DNA of 64,000 nt from Kitasatospora aureofaciens (GCF_019192735.1 NZ_JAHTKP010000020.1:62001-126000); one strand, 5' to 3'. Positions 10,411 through 19,240 are shown, numbered from the stretch's first letter. Notes: generated by a model from the letters alone, not told the origin. Translations and numbers: made by a program.

Positions 10411-10701
10411 GGCCGTTCAGTGTCCGGTCCCGGTGAAGGTGGACCACCGCGGGGACCTGACCTGCGGTGGTCCAGGTGCAGCGGGACACGCACCGTCTCG
10501 CGGTCTCGCTCGGCCGGGCCCAACTCCGTCCGCCAGCACGTCGGCCAGGCCCTCGTGAGCCGCGGCGTCTCAGCCAACCCGGGCCGCCGAGGACAGACGG
10601 CCCGGGTTCAGCGAGACTGGCCCGCCTTCGCGGAGACCGGACATTCAGGCAGGGGACCTCGACATCCCTGTTCCCCTGAGGAATTGAGTCGATTGAATGC
10701 A

Positions 10702-10745
10702 GTGGCTCCATCGGACCGAGTCCGATGGAGCCACCGTGGTTTTTC
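10702..10745 (+). terminator. Rho-independent terminator of the lectin-repeat gene
   Basis: A perfect 14-bp stem (GTGGCTCCATCGGA with its complement) and a five-base loop are followed by GTGG and a run of five T. It lies about 290 bp after the 10410 stop. The 10411-10792 gap otherwise shows no convincing gene. Confidence 0.7.
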
Positions 10746-10792
10746 CAGCGGGGCAGCGTGGCCCGGCCTGCGCGGTTGCCGGGCCTCGGTAA

Positions 10793-11419
10793 CTATTCCT
10801 TGATCTTGGCGCGTTGCACGGCGGTGACCTGTTCAACCATGACGATGGTGAGGACTGCGGCAGCGACGTTGATGAACACGACGACAGGGTTGTTGAGGTT
10901 GCCGTGCGGGACGGCCACCACGTAGGCCGAGATCCCGACCATCTTCGCGATCCACGTCACCCACCACCCGTTGATCACCCAGGTGGCGCCGGCCGATCCG
11001 TTCGCTCGCCAGAGGTCGAGCATGACACGGCGCGGGGCCCAGCAGTTGAGAACCGGGACCAGCCACACTCCGACGGCTCCGCCAACCGAGTACTTGTGCG
11101 TGTTCGGAGCGAAGGTCTCGGCATTGAGCCGGCATCGTCTGAGCCAGCAGAGAAATGCCACGATTGTGCCCAGGAACAGCGGCATCTCGAACAAGATGGC
11201 CGTGGGAAAGATTCTTGAACCTGTCCCGGTGTTCAGGTTCGACATGACCTGCGCAACGGCAAACAGTGCAAGCAGCGCCTGCGTGGTCAGTGCCAACGGT
11301 CGAGGATCAGCCACCAGCCCTCGGTGGAGGGCAGCTCGGGGATCTGGATTAAATCTGCTGTCAGCGGGTGCTGATTCCACGAACGAACTCCCATCGCGCA
11401 TGCCTGCGATGGCTTTCAC
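10793..11419 (-). CDS. DUF4328-type integral membrane protein
   Basis: A 208-aa protein with about four hydrophobic segments (ALTTQALLALFAVAQVM; IFPTAILFEMPLFLGTIVAF; the segment around GAVGVWLVPVLNCWAP; PVVVFINVAAAVLTIVMV). The arrangement, including the central VGGAVGVWLVPVLNCWAPRR motif and a WWVTWI segment, matches the actinobacterial DUF4328 family, whose function is unknown. The N-terminal ~45 residues are hydrophilic. It is monocistronic and converges with the lectin-repeat gene. The start at ATG 11419 is not supported by an obvious ribosome site. Confidence 0.75.
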   Translation of the reverse strand: MKAIAGMRDGSSFVESAPADSRFNPDPRAALHRGLVADPRPLALTTQALLALFAVAQVMSNLNTGTGSRIFPTAILFEMPLFLGTIVAFLCWLRRCRLNAETFAPNTHKYSVGGAVGVWLVPVLNCWAPRRVMLDLWRANGSAGATWVINGWWVTWIAKMVGISAYVVAVPHGNLNNPVVVFINVAAAVLTIVMVEQVTAVQRAKIKE

Positions 11420-11563
11420 CGCAGAGATCGAGTGGAGGATAGAGGGGACTGCGAACGAGCGTCCATGGCATTCCCCAGTTGCTTACGGGTGGCGTCCTTG
11501 GCGTGCTTTGAGAGCTGGCTGCCTTGTGTCGCGCAGGAAGTCGGTGGGGGCGACTTCTTGTGG

Positions 11564-12124
11564 TTAGGGGGTGGTGGCTCGGGTGGCTTGGGTGCGGCAG
11601 TGGGTGAGGGCGGGTTTGATGCGGCGGTCGGGGGTGGGGGTGGTGGTGAGGAGTTCGCCGGCGGTGACGAGGGTGGTCCAGTAGTGGGTGGGGTCGCCGG
11701 TGGTGGGGCGGGGGTGGGTGGCGGCGAGGGAGAGGTAGGCGGCTGTCAGGTTGCCGGTGGTGAACCAGCGGGCCAGGCCGTGTTGGTGGCCCGCTCGGAT
11801 GCCGCCGAGGGCGTCGATCGCTGTGAGGAAGAGGTCGATGACGGCCAGGTCGCGGGCGTTGAGGGGCTTGGGGATGTCGAAGACTCCGAGTGCTTCGAGG
11901 AGTTCGCCGGTGTCGGCTTCGGAGTTCGGGCGGGGGTCGGCGAGCAGGGCGTCGAAGCAGTCGTCGAGCCGGAGTTGGGTGTCGGCGGCTGGGATGCCCA
12001 GGGCGCCGCAGACTGCGCGGGCGGCTCGGAGCGGGTCGCGGGTGCGGCGGGCCAGGGCGGCGTAGACCTCGGCCGGAGTCGAACCGGTGTCGAACAGGTG
12101 CCGGGCCGTGAGGGAGAGTCGCAT
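11564..12124 (-). CDS. Hypothetical protein downstream of an anti-sigma-type ATPase
   Basis: A 186-aa predominantly helical soluble protein, starting at ATG 12124 (MRLSLTARHLFDTG). The upstream part of the same frame overlaps the ATPase gene and lacks coding character. It includes AEVYAALARRTRDPLRAARAVCGALG and a mid-protein LNARDLAVIDLFLTAIDALGG. I do not recognise a family. It begins 14 bases after the stop of the ATP-binding protein, so the two are very likely co-transcribed. Its place beside the ATPase and the divergent XRE/DUF397 pair suggests a role in that regulatory cassette, which is inference only. Confidence 0.6.
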   Translation of the reverse strand: MRLSLTARHLFDTGSTPAEVYAALARRTRDPLRAARAVCGALGIPAADTQLRLDDCFDALLADPRPNSEADTGELLEALGVFDIPKPLNARDLAVIDLFLTAIDALGGIRAGHQHGLARWFTTGNLTAAYLSLAATHPRPTTGDPTHYWTTLVTAGELLTTTPTPDRRIKPALTHCRTQATRATTP

Positions 12125-12138
12125 GGTGGGCGCCCGTT

Positions 12139-12567
12139 TCAGACGGTGAGGAAGGTGGCGGAGGGGGCGATCAGTGCCCAGACGAACTTGCCGACTCCGC
12201 CGGCTCGGGGGCAGCAGCCCCAGCGTTCGGCGAGTTCGTTGACGAGTAGCACCCCGCGTCCGTGTTCCTCGTCGGGTGTGGGGGAGCGGAGGGCAGGGCG
12301 GCCGGTGCCGGCGTCGTGAACTTCGAGCCGGAGGCGGTGGTGGACGAGGGCGAAGCGGATCTCGATGAGGCGGTCGGCGGGCGCGTCGGAGTGCTGGACG
12401 GCGTTCGCGAACAGCTCGCCGAGGAGCAGTTCGGCGATGTCGGAGTAGCGCTCGCCGAAGGGGAGGGCGGAGAGGTACGCGCGCAGCAACTGTCGGGCGA
12501 CGGGCGTGGATTCGGCCCGGGAGTCCAGGCGGGCGGCGAATGTGCGGGGGCGGTGGGAGACGAGCAT
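12139..12567 (-). CDS. ATP-binding protein, anti-sigma-factor-like HATPase
   Basis: A 142-aa single-domain GHKL ATPase of the RsbW/SpoIIAB-like group common in Streptomyces. The N-box is in ELLLGELFANAVQHSD, the G1-type segment in LRLEVHDAGTGRPAL, and the G2 segment in EEHGRGVLLVNELAERWG. It lacks a sensor or phospho-acceptor domain, so it probably acts as a serine kinase or protein-binding switch rather than a classical sensor kinase. It is transcribed away from the XRE gene at 12729 and sits just upstream of the 11564-12124 gene. Such ATPases are often encoded next to XRE/DUF397 pairs, which supports a shared regulatory role. Confidence 0.8.
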   Translation of the reverse strand: MLVSHRPRTFAARLDSRAESTPVARQLLRAYLSALPFGERYSDIAELLLGELFANAVQHSDAPADRLIEIRFALVHHRLRLEVHDAGTGRPALRSPTPDEEHGRGVLLVNELAERWGCCPRAGGVGKFVWALIAPSATFLTV

Positions 12568-12728
12568 GGCGAAGTTCCTCGGGGGGCGGATGAGGGAGCG
12601 CGAGGGTAGTGCGCAATCACGCTATGCATGCAGATGATTGCGTTCCGGCCTCAATGGTCCGGGATGCGGAGGTACGGTGATGGCCGAAATCAGGTACCAG
12701 AGGCACGTGGTGCGTGAGGGGGCCGGTT

Positions 12729-13676
12729 GTGGCACATCGGCGGTTCAAGCGTGAGTTGACGGCCAGTTCGGCGGAGTTGTTCGGCGAGGAGGTGCGGTTC
12801 TACCGGGAGCTGGCCGGCTTCACGCAGCAGGAGCTGGGCAAGCTGCTGCACTGCAGCCGGACGAACATCACCCGGTATGAGACGGGTCAGCGCCGCATGC
12901 CGCCGGAACTGGTGGAGGTAGCCGATGAACTGCTCAATACGGGCGGTGCACTGAGGCGGCTCTGGGGGAGGGTGGACTGGAATGCGGGCGTTGAGCACCC
13001 GGATTGGTTTCAGACCCATGTCGACATGGAGTCTGAGGCGGTAGCAGCGAGGATCTTTCAGCTGGCTGTGGTGCATGGACTGTTGCAGTGCCGCGCGTAC
13101 GCGGAGGCTGTGTTTGCGGTCAGCGACGCGGCAGGAAAGCCCAAGGTGATCGAAGAGCGAACGGCGGCTCGACTGGCGAGGCAGAAGCGGTTCCTGCATC
13201 CGGAAGGGCCACTTCTGCAGGTGATCCTGGATGAGAGCGCCATCCGGACAGTATTCGGTGGGCCATGGGTTATGAAGCGTCAGATGCAACACCTGCTGGC
13301 TGTTGCGCGACTGCCCAACGTGGTCATTCAGGTCGCGCCATTCGAGTGTCGACAGGCCATCATCGACAAGTCCATGGTGATGTTGGAGATGCCTGACGGT
13401 CGGACCTGTGTGTACTCCGAAAGCCTCGATCGCGGGCATAGCAGTGATGATCCGGCGATCGTGGCAGCGCATCGCCGCAGCTATGATCTGGCTCACGGGG
13501 CGGCACTGTCAGTAGCCGACTCGCTCGCGCTGATCGCTGATGCGCTGAAAGGGTTCAAGGATGACGAGGATCGAGCTCGACGCGACTGTCTGGCGCAAGA
13601 GCAGCTACAGCGGAGGCAACGGGGGCGACTGCATCGAGGCGGCCCCCGGGTTCCCCGGCCTCGTCCCCGTGCGTGA
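12729..13676 (+). CDS. XRE-family regulator with DUF5753-type C-terminus
   Basis: GTG 12729 is preferred because AGGGGG lies six bases upstream; GTG 12714 is an alternative. The 315-aa product begins with a helix-turn-helix at about residues 18-70 (EVRFYRELAGFTQQELGKLL, SRTNITRYETGQRRMPPELV). It continues with the DUF5753 ligand or partner domain (HGLLQCRAYAEAVF; LLQVILDESAI; MKRQMQHLLAVARLPNVVIQV). In the family these regulators pair with a DUF397 protein, here encoded directly downstream. Unusually, the frame runs 116 bases into the DUF397 gene, giving an arginine-rich tail (RQRGRLHRGG) that looks out-of-frame rather than selected. The original stop may have been lost near 13560. Confidence 0.85.
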   Translation: MAHRRFKRELTASSAELFGEEVRFYRELAGFTQQELGKLLHCSRTNITRYETGQRRMPPELVEVADELLNTGGALRRLWGRVDWNAGVEHPDWFQTHVDMESEAVAARIFQLAVVHGLLQCRAYAEAVFAVSDAAGKPKVIEERTAARLARQKRFLHPEGPLLQVILDESAIRTVFGGPWVMKRQMQHLLAVARLPNVVIQVAPFECRQAIIDKSMVMLEMPDGRTCVYSESLDRGHSSDDPAIVAAHRRSYDLAHGAALSVADSLALIADALKGFKDDEDRARRDCLAQEQLQRRQRGRLHRGGPRVPRPRPRA

Positions 13677-13773
13677 CTCCAAGGACCCGCAGGGGCCGGT
13701 CCTTGTCTTCCCGGCCTCTGCCTGGGTGTCTTTCCTCTCCGGGCTCCGGGTTGGTGACTTCGCGGAGCGGTAA
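13561..13773 (+). CDS. DUF397 partner protein
   Basis: A 70-aa protein with the family signature W-R-K-S-S-Y-S-G (residues 11-18), the GDCIEAA motif and PVRDSKDP, ending in an SFLSGLRVGDF helix. DUF397 proteins accompany XRE/DUF5753 regulators and modulate developmental and secondary-metabolism programmes in Streptomyces. ATG 13561 has AAGGG seven bases upstream, inside the XRE frame. The whole N-terminal half overlaps the tail of that regulator, which is a longer overlap than the usual four-base coupling (compare 35227-35230). Confidence 0.85.
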   Translation: MTRIELDATVWRKSSYSGGNGGDCIEAAPGFPGLVPVRDSKDPQGPVLVFPASAWVSFLSGLRVGDFAER

Positions 13774-13781
13774 GTCCTTCG

Positions 13782-16328
13782 CTACTTCCTTGTGTTGGTG
13801 CGGCGGGTGGGTTCCGCCGTGGTCGGGTCTTCGGGCCAGGGGTGGCGGGGGTAGCGGCCCCTCAGGTCTGCGCGGACGGCGTGGTAGCCGTTTTGCCAGA
13901 AGGACGCCAGGTCTCCGGTGACGGCGGCGGGGCGGCCTGCGGGGGAGAGCAGGTGGATCGTGAGTGGTATGCGGCCGCCGGCCAGGGCGGGGGCCGCCGT
14001 CCAGCCGAAGAGTTCTTGCAACTTGACGGCCAGCACCGGGCGTTCGTCGCTGTAGTCGACTCGTATCTTCGAGCCGGACGGGACGGTGATGCGTTCGGGG
14101 GCGAGCTCGTCCAGGCGGCCGGCCTCGCCGGTGGCCCAGGGGAGTAGGCGTTGGAGGGCGGCCGTCGTATCGATCCGGGCGAGGTCGGCGCGGCGGCGGG
14201 CGCGGGAGAGCTCGGGCTCCAGCCACTCGTCGGCGCGTTCCAGCAGGGCGGCGTCGCTGACGTCGGGCCAGGGGGCACCGATGGCGGTGTGCAGGAAGGC
14301 GAGGCGTTCGCGCAGGCCTGGGGAGGGCCAGGTCAGGAGGGTGCTCACGCCTTCGCGGGTGAGGCCTTCGAGGAGGGCGGCGCGGACCAAGGTCGGGTCG
14401 GGGCGGTTGAGTGGCTTTTCCGCGAGTTCGACTGCGCCGAGGGATTCGACCTGGCGGGAGACGACCTCGCCGTGCCGGGTGTTCCAGTGGACCTCCTCGC
14501 GGGCGGTGAGCAGCGGGGCGCCCGCGAGTCGGGCGGTGTCCTCGTCCAGCGCGGCGGCGTGCAGGATGCGGGCGGAGGGGGAGCCGGCCGGGCGGTCGGC
14601 CACGGCGACGGCGAGCCACGGCAGGGCGCCGAGGGTGGTGCCGGGGGCGAGTTCGGCGGCGGTGCCGGAGGCCATCAGGTACGGGCTGCGCTCGCCGGGG
14701 GCGGGCCGCTCTACCCGGGCACGGGCGATCCGCTCGGGGAAGGCGAGGGCGACGACGAGGCCGGCGGCGGTCGTGTCGGGTAGTGCCGTGGCGGGTTTGT
14801 CGGAGGTGGCGCGGAGCAGGCGACGGACCTCGTCGCGCCAGCGGCCCGCGTAGGGGTCACCGGAGGCGCGGACGGTGCGCCACACCGCGCCGAGGTCGTC
14901 GCCGAGGGCGCGCGGGGGTTCCTCGGACAGCAGGGCGACCACCTCGGCGGCCCGCCGGGCGCCGACCGCGGGGGCGCCGTCGACGAGGGCGCGGGCGAGC
15001 CGGGGGTGCAGGCCGGTGCGGGCGAGGCGGACGCCGCGCGGGGTGGCCCGGCCGTCGTCGTCGACCGCGCCGAGAGCGTGCAGGGTCTGCCGGGCGGCGG
15101 CCATCGCCCCTGCCGGGGGCCGGTCGGGCAGGGCGAGGCCGGTGGCGTCCGGGTCGCCCCAGCAGGCGGCCTGGAGGGCGAAGGGGGTGAGGTCGGCGAG
15201 GGCGATCTCGGGGGTGGGGTAGCGGGCGGCACGGGCGTCCTCGGCCTCGGCCCAGCAGCGGTAGACGGTGCCGGGGGCCTCGCGTCCGGCGCGGCCGGCC
15301 CGCTGCCGGGCGGCGGCGAGCGAGGCGCGGACGGTGACCAGGCCGGCCAGGCCGCGGGCGTGGTCGGTGCGCGGCTCGCGGGCGAGTCCGGCGTCGACCA
15401 CGATCCGTACGCCGGGCACGGTGAGCGAGGACTCGGCGACGGCGGTGGCCAGCACGACGCGCCGCTGCGACGACGGGGTGAGGGCGGCGTCCTGGACGGC
15501 CTGCGGGGCGCGGCCGTGGAGTTGCAGCACCTCGGCGCCCACCCCGTCGGGCACAGTGCTGTTGAGCTGGCCGGCGACGCGGGCGATCTCGCCGACGCCG
15601 GGCAGGAAGCAGAGCACGTCCCCGTCGCGCTCGTCCAAGGCCCGCCGTACGACGGCCGCGACGTGGTCGAGCAGCGCCCGGTCCACCCGGGTGCCGTGCG
15701 CGGGCCGGACGGCGCGCGGCGGCGGCGCCCAGACCACCTCCACCGGGTGGGAGACCCCGTGCGCCTCCACCACCGGGGCGCCGCCGAGCAGTTCGGCCCA
15801 GGCCGCGGTGTCGGAGGTGGCCGAGGCGCAGACCAGCCCCAGTTCGGGACGCAGCGCCGCCCGGACGTCCAGCAGGAAGGCGAGCGCGGTGTCGGCGTCC
15901 AGGTGCCGCTCGTGGCACTCGTCCAGGACGACGACGTCCACCCCGGGCAGTTCCTGGTCGCGCTGGAGCCGCTGCAGCAGCACGCCGGTGGTGACCACCT
16001 CGACCACGGTGTCCGGACCCGCCCTGCGCTCGCCGCGCACCGTGTAGCCGACCTGGCCGCCGACGGCGGTGCCGAGCAGCCAGGCCATCCGCCGGGCGGC
16101 GGCCCGGACGGCGAGGCGGCGCGGCTCGGCGACCAGCACCCGGCGCACTGGCCCGGAGCCGGGGAGCAGCCCGGCCAGGGCGAGCGGCACCAGCGTCGTC
16201 TTGCCGGTGCCGGGCGGGGCGGCGAGGACGGCGGTGCCGTGCTCGTCCAGCGCGCGGTGCAGGGCGGGCAGGGCGGTGCGGACGGGCAGTTCGCGCCAAG
16301 CGGCCCCTTCGAACCGGTCAGGCGGCAT
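13782..16328 (-). CDS. hrpB: ATP-dependent helicase HrpB
   Basis: An 848-aa DExH-box superfamily 2 helicase; the length and C-terminal extension fit HrpB. Motifs seen are Walker A GTGKT (residues 40-44), the R-rich motif Ia (VAEPRRLAVRAAARRM), motif II DECH (VVVLDECHERHLDAD), motif III SAT (CASATSD) and motif VI QRAGRAGR. The HrpB-specific C-terminal domain follows (LTIHLLSPAGRP, HPWPEDPTTAEPTRR). The start ATG 16328 (MPPDRF) was chosen because upstream sequence in this frame overlaps the neighbouring methyltransferase gene. It lies eight bases downstream of that gene's stop and is probably co-transcribed. HrpB is a putative RNA helicase whose cellular substrate is not well defined. Confidence 0.93.
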   Translation of the reverse strand: MPPDRFEGAAWRELPVRTALPALHRALDEHGTAVLAAPPGTGKTTLVPLALAGLLPGSGPVRRVLVAEPRRLAVRAAARRMAWLLGTAVGGQVGYTVRGERRAGPDTVVEVVTTGVLLQRLQRDQELPGVDVVVLDECHERHLDADTALAFLLDVRAALRPELGLVCASATSDTAAWAELLGGAPVVEAHGVSHPVEVVWAPPPRAVRPAHGTRVDRALLDHVAAVVRRALDERDGDVLCFLPGVGEIARVAGQLNSTVPDGVGAEVLQLHGRAPQAVQDAALTPSSQRRVVLATAVAESSLTVPGVRIVVDAGLAREPRTDHARGLAGLVTVRASLAAARQRAGRAGREAPGTVYRCWAEAEDARAARYPTPEIALADLTPFALQAACWGDPDATGLALPDRPPAGAMAAARQTLHALGAVDDDGRATPRGVRLARTGLHPRLARALVDGAPAVGARRAAEVVALLSEEPPRALGDDLGAVWRTVRASGDPYAGRWRDEVRRLLRATSDKPATALPDTTAAGLVVALAFPERIARARVERPAPGERSPYLMASGTAAELAPGTTLGALPWLAVAVADRPAGSPSARILHAAALDEDTARLAGAPLLTAREEVHWNTRHGEVVSRQVESLGAVELAEKPLNRPDPTLVRAALLEGLTREGVSTLLTWPSPGLRERLAFLHTAIGAPWPDVSDAALLERADEWLEPELSRARRRADLARIDTTAALQRLLPWATGEAGRLDELAPERITVPSGSKIRVDYSDERPVLAVKLQELFGWTAAPALAGGRIPLTIHLLSPAGRPAAVTGDLASFWQNGYHAVRADLRGRYPRHPWPEDPTTAEPTRRTNTRK

Positions 16329-16336
16329 CGGCAGGC

Positions 16337-17191
16337 TCAGCCCCGCTCGGAGACGAAGATCGCCGTGCCGGGGATCAGCCGCCCGCGCAGCGGGGACCAG
16401 CCGCCCCACTCCTGCTCCAGGCCGGCCGGCCACTCGGGCTCGACCAGGTCGATCAACCGGAAGCCGGCGCCGACGAGTTCGCGCACCCGGTCGCCGAGGG
16501 TGCGGTGGTGCTCGACGTAGCTGGCGCGGCCGTGCTCGTCCTGCTCGACGTACGGGGTGCGGTCGAAGTAGGAGGCGGCGGCGGTCAGCCCCTCGACGCC
16601 GGGTTCGTCCGGGAACGCCCAGCGGATCGGGTGCGTCACCGAGAACACCCAGCGCCCGCCGGGCCGCAGCACCCGGTGCACCTCGCGCATCAGGGCGGCG
16701 GTGTCGGCGCTGAACGGCACGGCGCCGTAGGCGGAGCAGGCCAGGTCGAAGGAGCCGTCGGCGAACGGCAGGACGGCGGCGTCCGCCTGGACGACCGGGA
16801 CGGGCGCGGTGCCGCGGGCGAGGTCGATCCGGCGGGAGTGCTGGAGCTGGCGGTAGGAGATGTCCAGGGCCACCGGCCGGGCGCCGCGGGCGGCCAGCCA
16901 GCGCGAGCACTGGGCGGCGCCGGCGCCGATCTCCAGCACGTCCCTGCCGGCCACCTCGCCGAGCAGCCCGGCGTCGGCCTCGTCCAGGCCCTCCGGGCAC
17001 CAGGTGAAGCGGTCGTCGCCGAGGAACGCGCCGTGTTCGTCCTGGTACTCGTCCGCGTTGCGGTCCCACCAGTGCCGGCTGGCCCGGCTGCTCTCGCCGG
17101 TCCCGGCCACGCGCCTTACCGCGTCGTCGCCGTCGTCGTCAAGATCATGGAGCTCGGACTGGGGGGTGGTGGCCACGGTGATAATGCCCAT
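16337..17191 (-). CDS. Class I SAM-dependent methyltransferase
   Basis: A 284-aa protein with the Rossmann glycine motif I (VLEIGAGAAQCSRWLAARG), an acidic residue at the end of beta-2 (PVALDIS), motif II/post-I (VVQADAAVLPFADGSFDLACS) and a post-motif LREVHRVLRPGG-like segment (MREVHRVLRPGGRWVFSV). It resembles the small-molecule Methyltransf_11 group; the substrate is unknown. The N-terminus carries a conserved-looking SRASRHWWDRNADEYQDEHG. ATG 17191 has no ribosome site. It heads a two-gene unit with hrpB and diverges from rpsA. This gene order next to rpsA and coaE looks like the conserved Streptomyces core. Confidence 0.85.
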   Translation of the reverse strand: MGIITVATTPQSELHDLDDDGDDAVRRVAGTGESSRASRHWWDRNADEYQDEHGAFLGDDRFTWCPEGLDEADAGLLGEVAGRDVLEIGAGAAQCSRWLAARGARPVALDISYRQLQHSRRIDLARGTAPVPVVQADAAVLPFADGSFDLACSAYGAVPFSADTAALMREVHRVLRPGGRWVFSVTHPIRWAFPDEPGVEGLTAAASYFDRTPYVEQDEHGRASYVEHHRTLGDRVRELVGAGFRLIDLVEPEWPAGLEQEWGGWSPLRGRLIPGTAIFVSERG

Positions 17192-17361
17192 CGCGTAGGG
17201 TGTGGACTGCGGAAGCGCCGCTGCCGCGAACCGGCCCGGAAGGGCTCGGATCCTGGCGGTGGCATCCGGGGAAGGGCTCCCTGCGGGCGCCGCCGTGAGG
17301 TGCGCAATCGGAGGATATGGCCTGATCCGTACCAGGCTCCACCATCTTGCCGCTCTTGGCG

Positions 17362-17390
17362 TTGACCGTGCCTGGCCGTCCCCGTATGCT
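17362..17390 (+). promoter_or_regulatory. Housekeeping sigma promoter of rpsA
   Basis: TTGACC (-35, 17362-17367) and TATGCT (-10, 17385-17390) are separated by exactly 17 bases, near-consensus for the principal sigma factor. The expected transcript start near 17397 leaves about 210 bases of untranslated leader before rpsA. The remaining 17192-17361 stretch shows no gene. Confidence 0.75.
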
Positions 17391-17605
17391 ACAAGTTGCG
17401 CTGCGGGCCTGCGCGCCTCGGACGGAGCAGGTCGCGCTCGCATCTGTCGAAGACCCCACGGTCGCAAGACGGACGCCGAATTCTCGCTGTGCGGGAAAAT
17501 CCGGTGCGCCGTGTTCTTGGCTGTCCGGCTTTCGGTGGGAGCGATACGGGCCCTCCGCGTGGCATTACCTACGACTTTCATGTCCGCACCGGAGCCCTTT
17601 TCCTA

Positions 17606-19096
17606 ATGACGAGCCCCACCGACTCCTCCCTCAGCACCACCCCGCAGGTCGCGGTCAACGACATCGGCGACGCTGAGGCGTTCCTCGCCGCGATCGACGA
17701 GACCATCAAGTACTTCAACGATGGCGACATCGTCGAGGGCGTCATCGTGAAGGTCGACCGTGACGAGGTTCTCCTCGACATCGGTTACAAGACCGAGGGC
17801 GTCATCCCCTCCCGTGAGCTCTCGATCAAGCACGACGTTGACCCGCACGAGGTCGTCGCCGTCGGTGACAACATCGAGGCCCTGGTTCTCCAGAAGGAGG
17901 ACAAGGAGGGTCGTCTCATCCTGTCCAAGAAGCGCGCTCAGTACGAGCGTGCCTGGGGCACGATCGAGAAGATCAAGGAAGAGGACGGCATCGTCACCGG
18001 TACCGTCATCGAGGTCGTCAAGGGTGGTCTCATCCTCGACATCGGCCTCCGTGGCTTCCTCCCGGCCTCGCTCGTCGAGATGCGCCGCGTCCGCGACCTC
18101 CAGCCCTACGTGGGCAAGGAGCTCGAGGCCAAGATCATCGAGCTGGACAAGAACCGCAACAACGTGGTCCTGTCCCGCCGTGCCTGGCTGGAGCAGACCC
18201 AGAGCGAGGTCCGCCAGACCTTCCTCACCACCCTGCAGAAGGGCCAGGTGCGCTCCGGCGTCGTCTCCTCGATCGTCAACTTCGGTGCCTTCGTGGACCT
18301 GGGTGGCGTCGACGGCCTGGTGCACGTCTCCGAGCTGTCCTGGAAGCACATCGACCACCCGTCCGAGGTTGTCGAGGTCGGCCAGGAGGTCACCGTCGAG
18401 GTTCTCGACGTGGACATGGACCGCGAGCGCGTCTCCCTGTCGCTGAAGGCGACCCAGGAGGACCCGTGGCAGCAGTTCGCCCGGACCCACCAGATCGGCC
18501 AGGTCGTCCCGGGCAAGGTCACCAAGCTGGTTCCGTTCGGTGCGTTCGTCCGCGTGGACGAGGGCATCGAGGGTCTGGTCCACATCTCCGAGCTGGCCGA
18601 GCGCCACGTGGAGATCCCGGAGCAGGTCGTCCAGGTCGGCGACGAGATCTTCGTCAAGGTCATCGACATCGACCTCGAGCGTCGCCGCATCAGCCTCTCG
18701 CTGAAGCAGGCCAACGAGGCCCTGGGTGCCAACCCGGCCGAGGTCGAGTTCGACCCGACCCTGTACGGCATGGCCGCCTCCTACGACGACCAGGGCAACT
18801 ACATCTACCCGGAGGGCTTCGACCCCGAGGCGAACGACTGGCTGCCCGGCTTCGAGAAGCAGCGTGAGGAGTGGGAGCGCCAGTACGCCGAGGCGCAGGC
18901 CCGCTTCGAGCAGCACCAGGCCCAGGTCATCAAGAGCCGCGAGGCCGACGCCGAGGCCGCTGCCGAGGGTGGCGACGCGGTTGCCGCCGCCGCCGGTGGC
19001 TCGTACTCCTCCAGCAGCGACGAGGGCTCCGGCGCTCTCGCTTCGGACGAGGCCCTGGCCGCCCTGCGCGAGAAGCTGGCCGGCGGCCAGAGCTGA
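17606..19096 (+). CDS. rpsA: 30S ribosomal protein S1
   Basis: A 496-aa acidic protein with four consecutive S1 OB-fold repeats at about residues 38-110, 125-190, 208-280 and 295-365. The repeats read, for example, GDIVEGVIVKVDRDEVLLDIG, SGVVSSIVNFGAFVDLGGVDG and GKVTKLVPFGAFVRVDEGIEG. A glutamine/glutamate/serine-rich tail (SYSSSSDEGSG) follows, typical of actinobacterial S1, which has four rather than six repeats. It helps mRNAs dock on the ribosome. ATG 17606 (MTSPTDSSL) was chosen for the family N-terminus; GGAG lies about 11 bases upstream. Codon use shows more T at third positions (GTT, CGT) than in its neighbours, as expected of a highly expressed gene. It has its own promoter and a strong terminator. 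Confidence 0.97.
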   Translation: MTSPTDSSLSTTPQVAVNDIGDAEAFLAAIDETIKYFNDGDIVEGVIVKVDRDEVLLDIGYKTEGVIPSRELSIKHDVDPHEVVAVGDNIEALVLQKEDKEGRLILSKKRAQYERAWGTIEKIKEEDGIVTGTVIEVVKGGLILDIGLRGFLPASLVEMRRVRDLQPYVGKELEAKIIELDKNRNNVVLSRRAWLEQTQSEVRQTFLTTLQKGQVRSGVVSSIVNFGAFVDLGGVDGLVHVSELSWKHIDHPSEVVEVGQEVTVEVLDVDMDRERVSLSLKATQEDPWQQFARTHQIGQVVPGKVTKLVPFGAFVRVDEGIEGLVHISELAERHVEIPEQVVQVGDEIFVKVIDIDLERRRISLSLKQANEALGANPAEVEFDPTLYGMAASYDDQGNYIYPEGFDPEANDWLPGFEKQREEWERQYAEAQARFEQHQAQVIKSREADAEAAAEGGDAVAAAAGGSYSSSSDEGSGALASDEALAALREKLAGGQS

Positions 19097-19141
19097 TCGC
19101 GGCCCGGGGCTGAGCCTTCGGCCCTGAGGACAGTGCGCTAG

Positions 19142-19184
19142 GCGGGACCCCCGCTCGGATCACCGAGCGGGGGTCCCGCTTTTT
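19142..19184 (+). terminator. Rho-independent terminator of rpsA
   Basis: A perfect 17-bp stem (GCGGGACCCCCGCTCGG and its complement) with a four-base loop is followed by TTTTT. It lies 46 bases after the rpsA stop and should be very efficient. Confidence 0.9.
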
Positions 19185-19223
19185 CTCATGCGCCCCCTTC
19201 TTAATGCACCCATCTCTTATGTG

Positions 19224-19240
19224 TTCCTTATGTGAAGGAA
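19224..19240. promoter_or_regulatory. Inverted repeat upstream of MMPL gene
   Basis: TTCCTT-ATGTG-AAGGAA is a perfect six-base inverted repeat, about 85 bp before the transporter start. TTATGTG occurs twice in tandem-like spacing around it. It could be a regulator site; no bound protein is known. Confidence 0.3.

Noticed and set aside
14857..16299. Arg/Pro-rich minus-strand frame inside hrpB
   Set aside because: Out-of-frame shadow; hrpB has all helicase motifs in its own frame.
16337..17581. 130-residue N-terminal extension of the methyltransferase
   Set aside because: The upstream part covers the rpsA promoter and has no coding character; ATG 17191 fits the family.
17603..18916. 437-codon minus-strand frame opposite rpsA
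   Set aside because: Leu/Asp-rich shadow of the strongly expressed rpsA gene.
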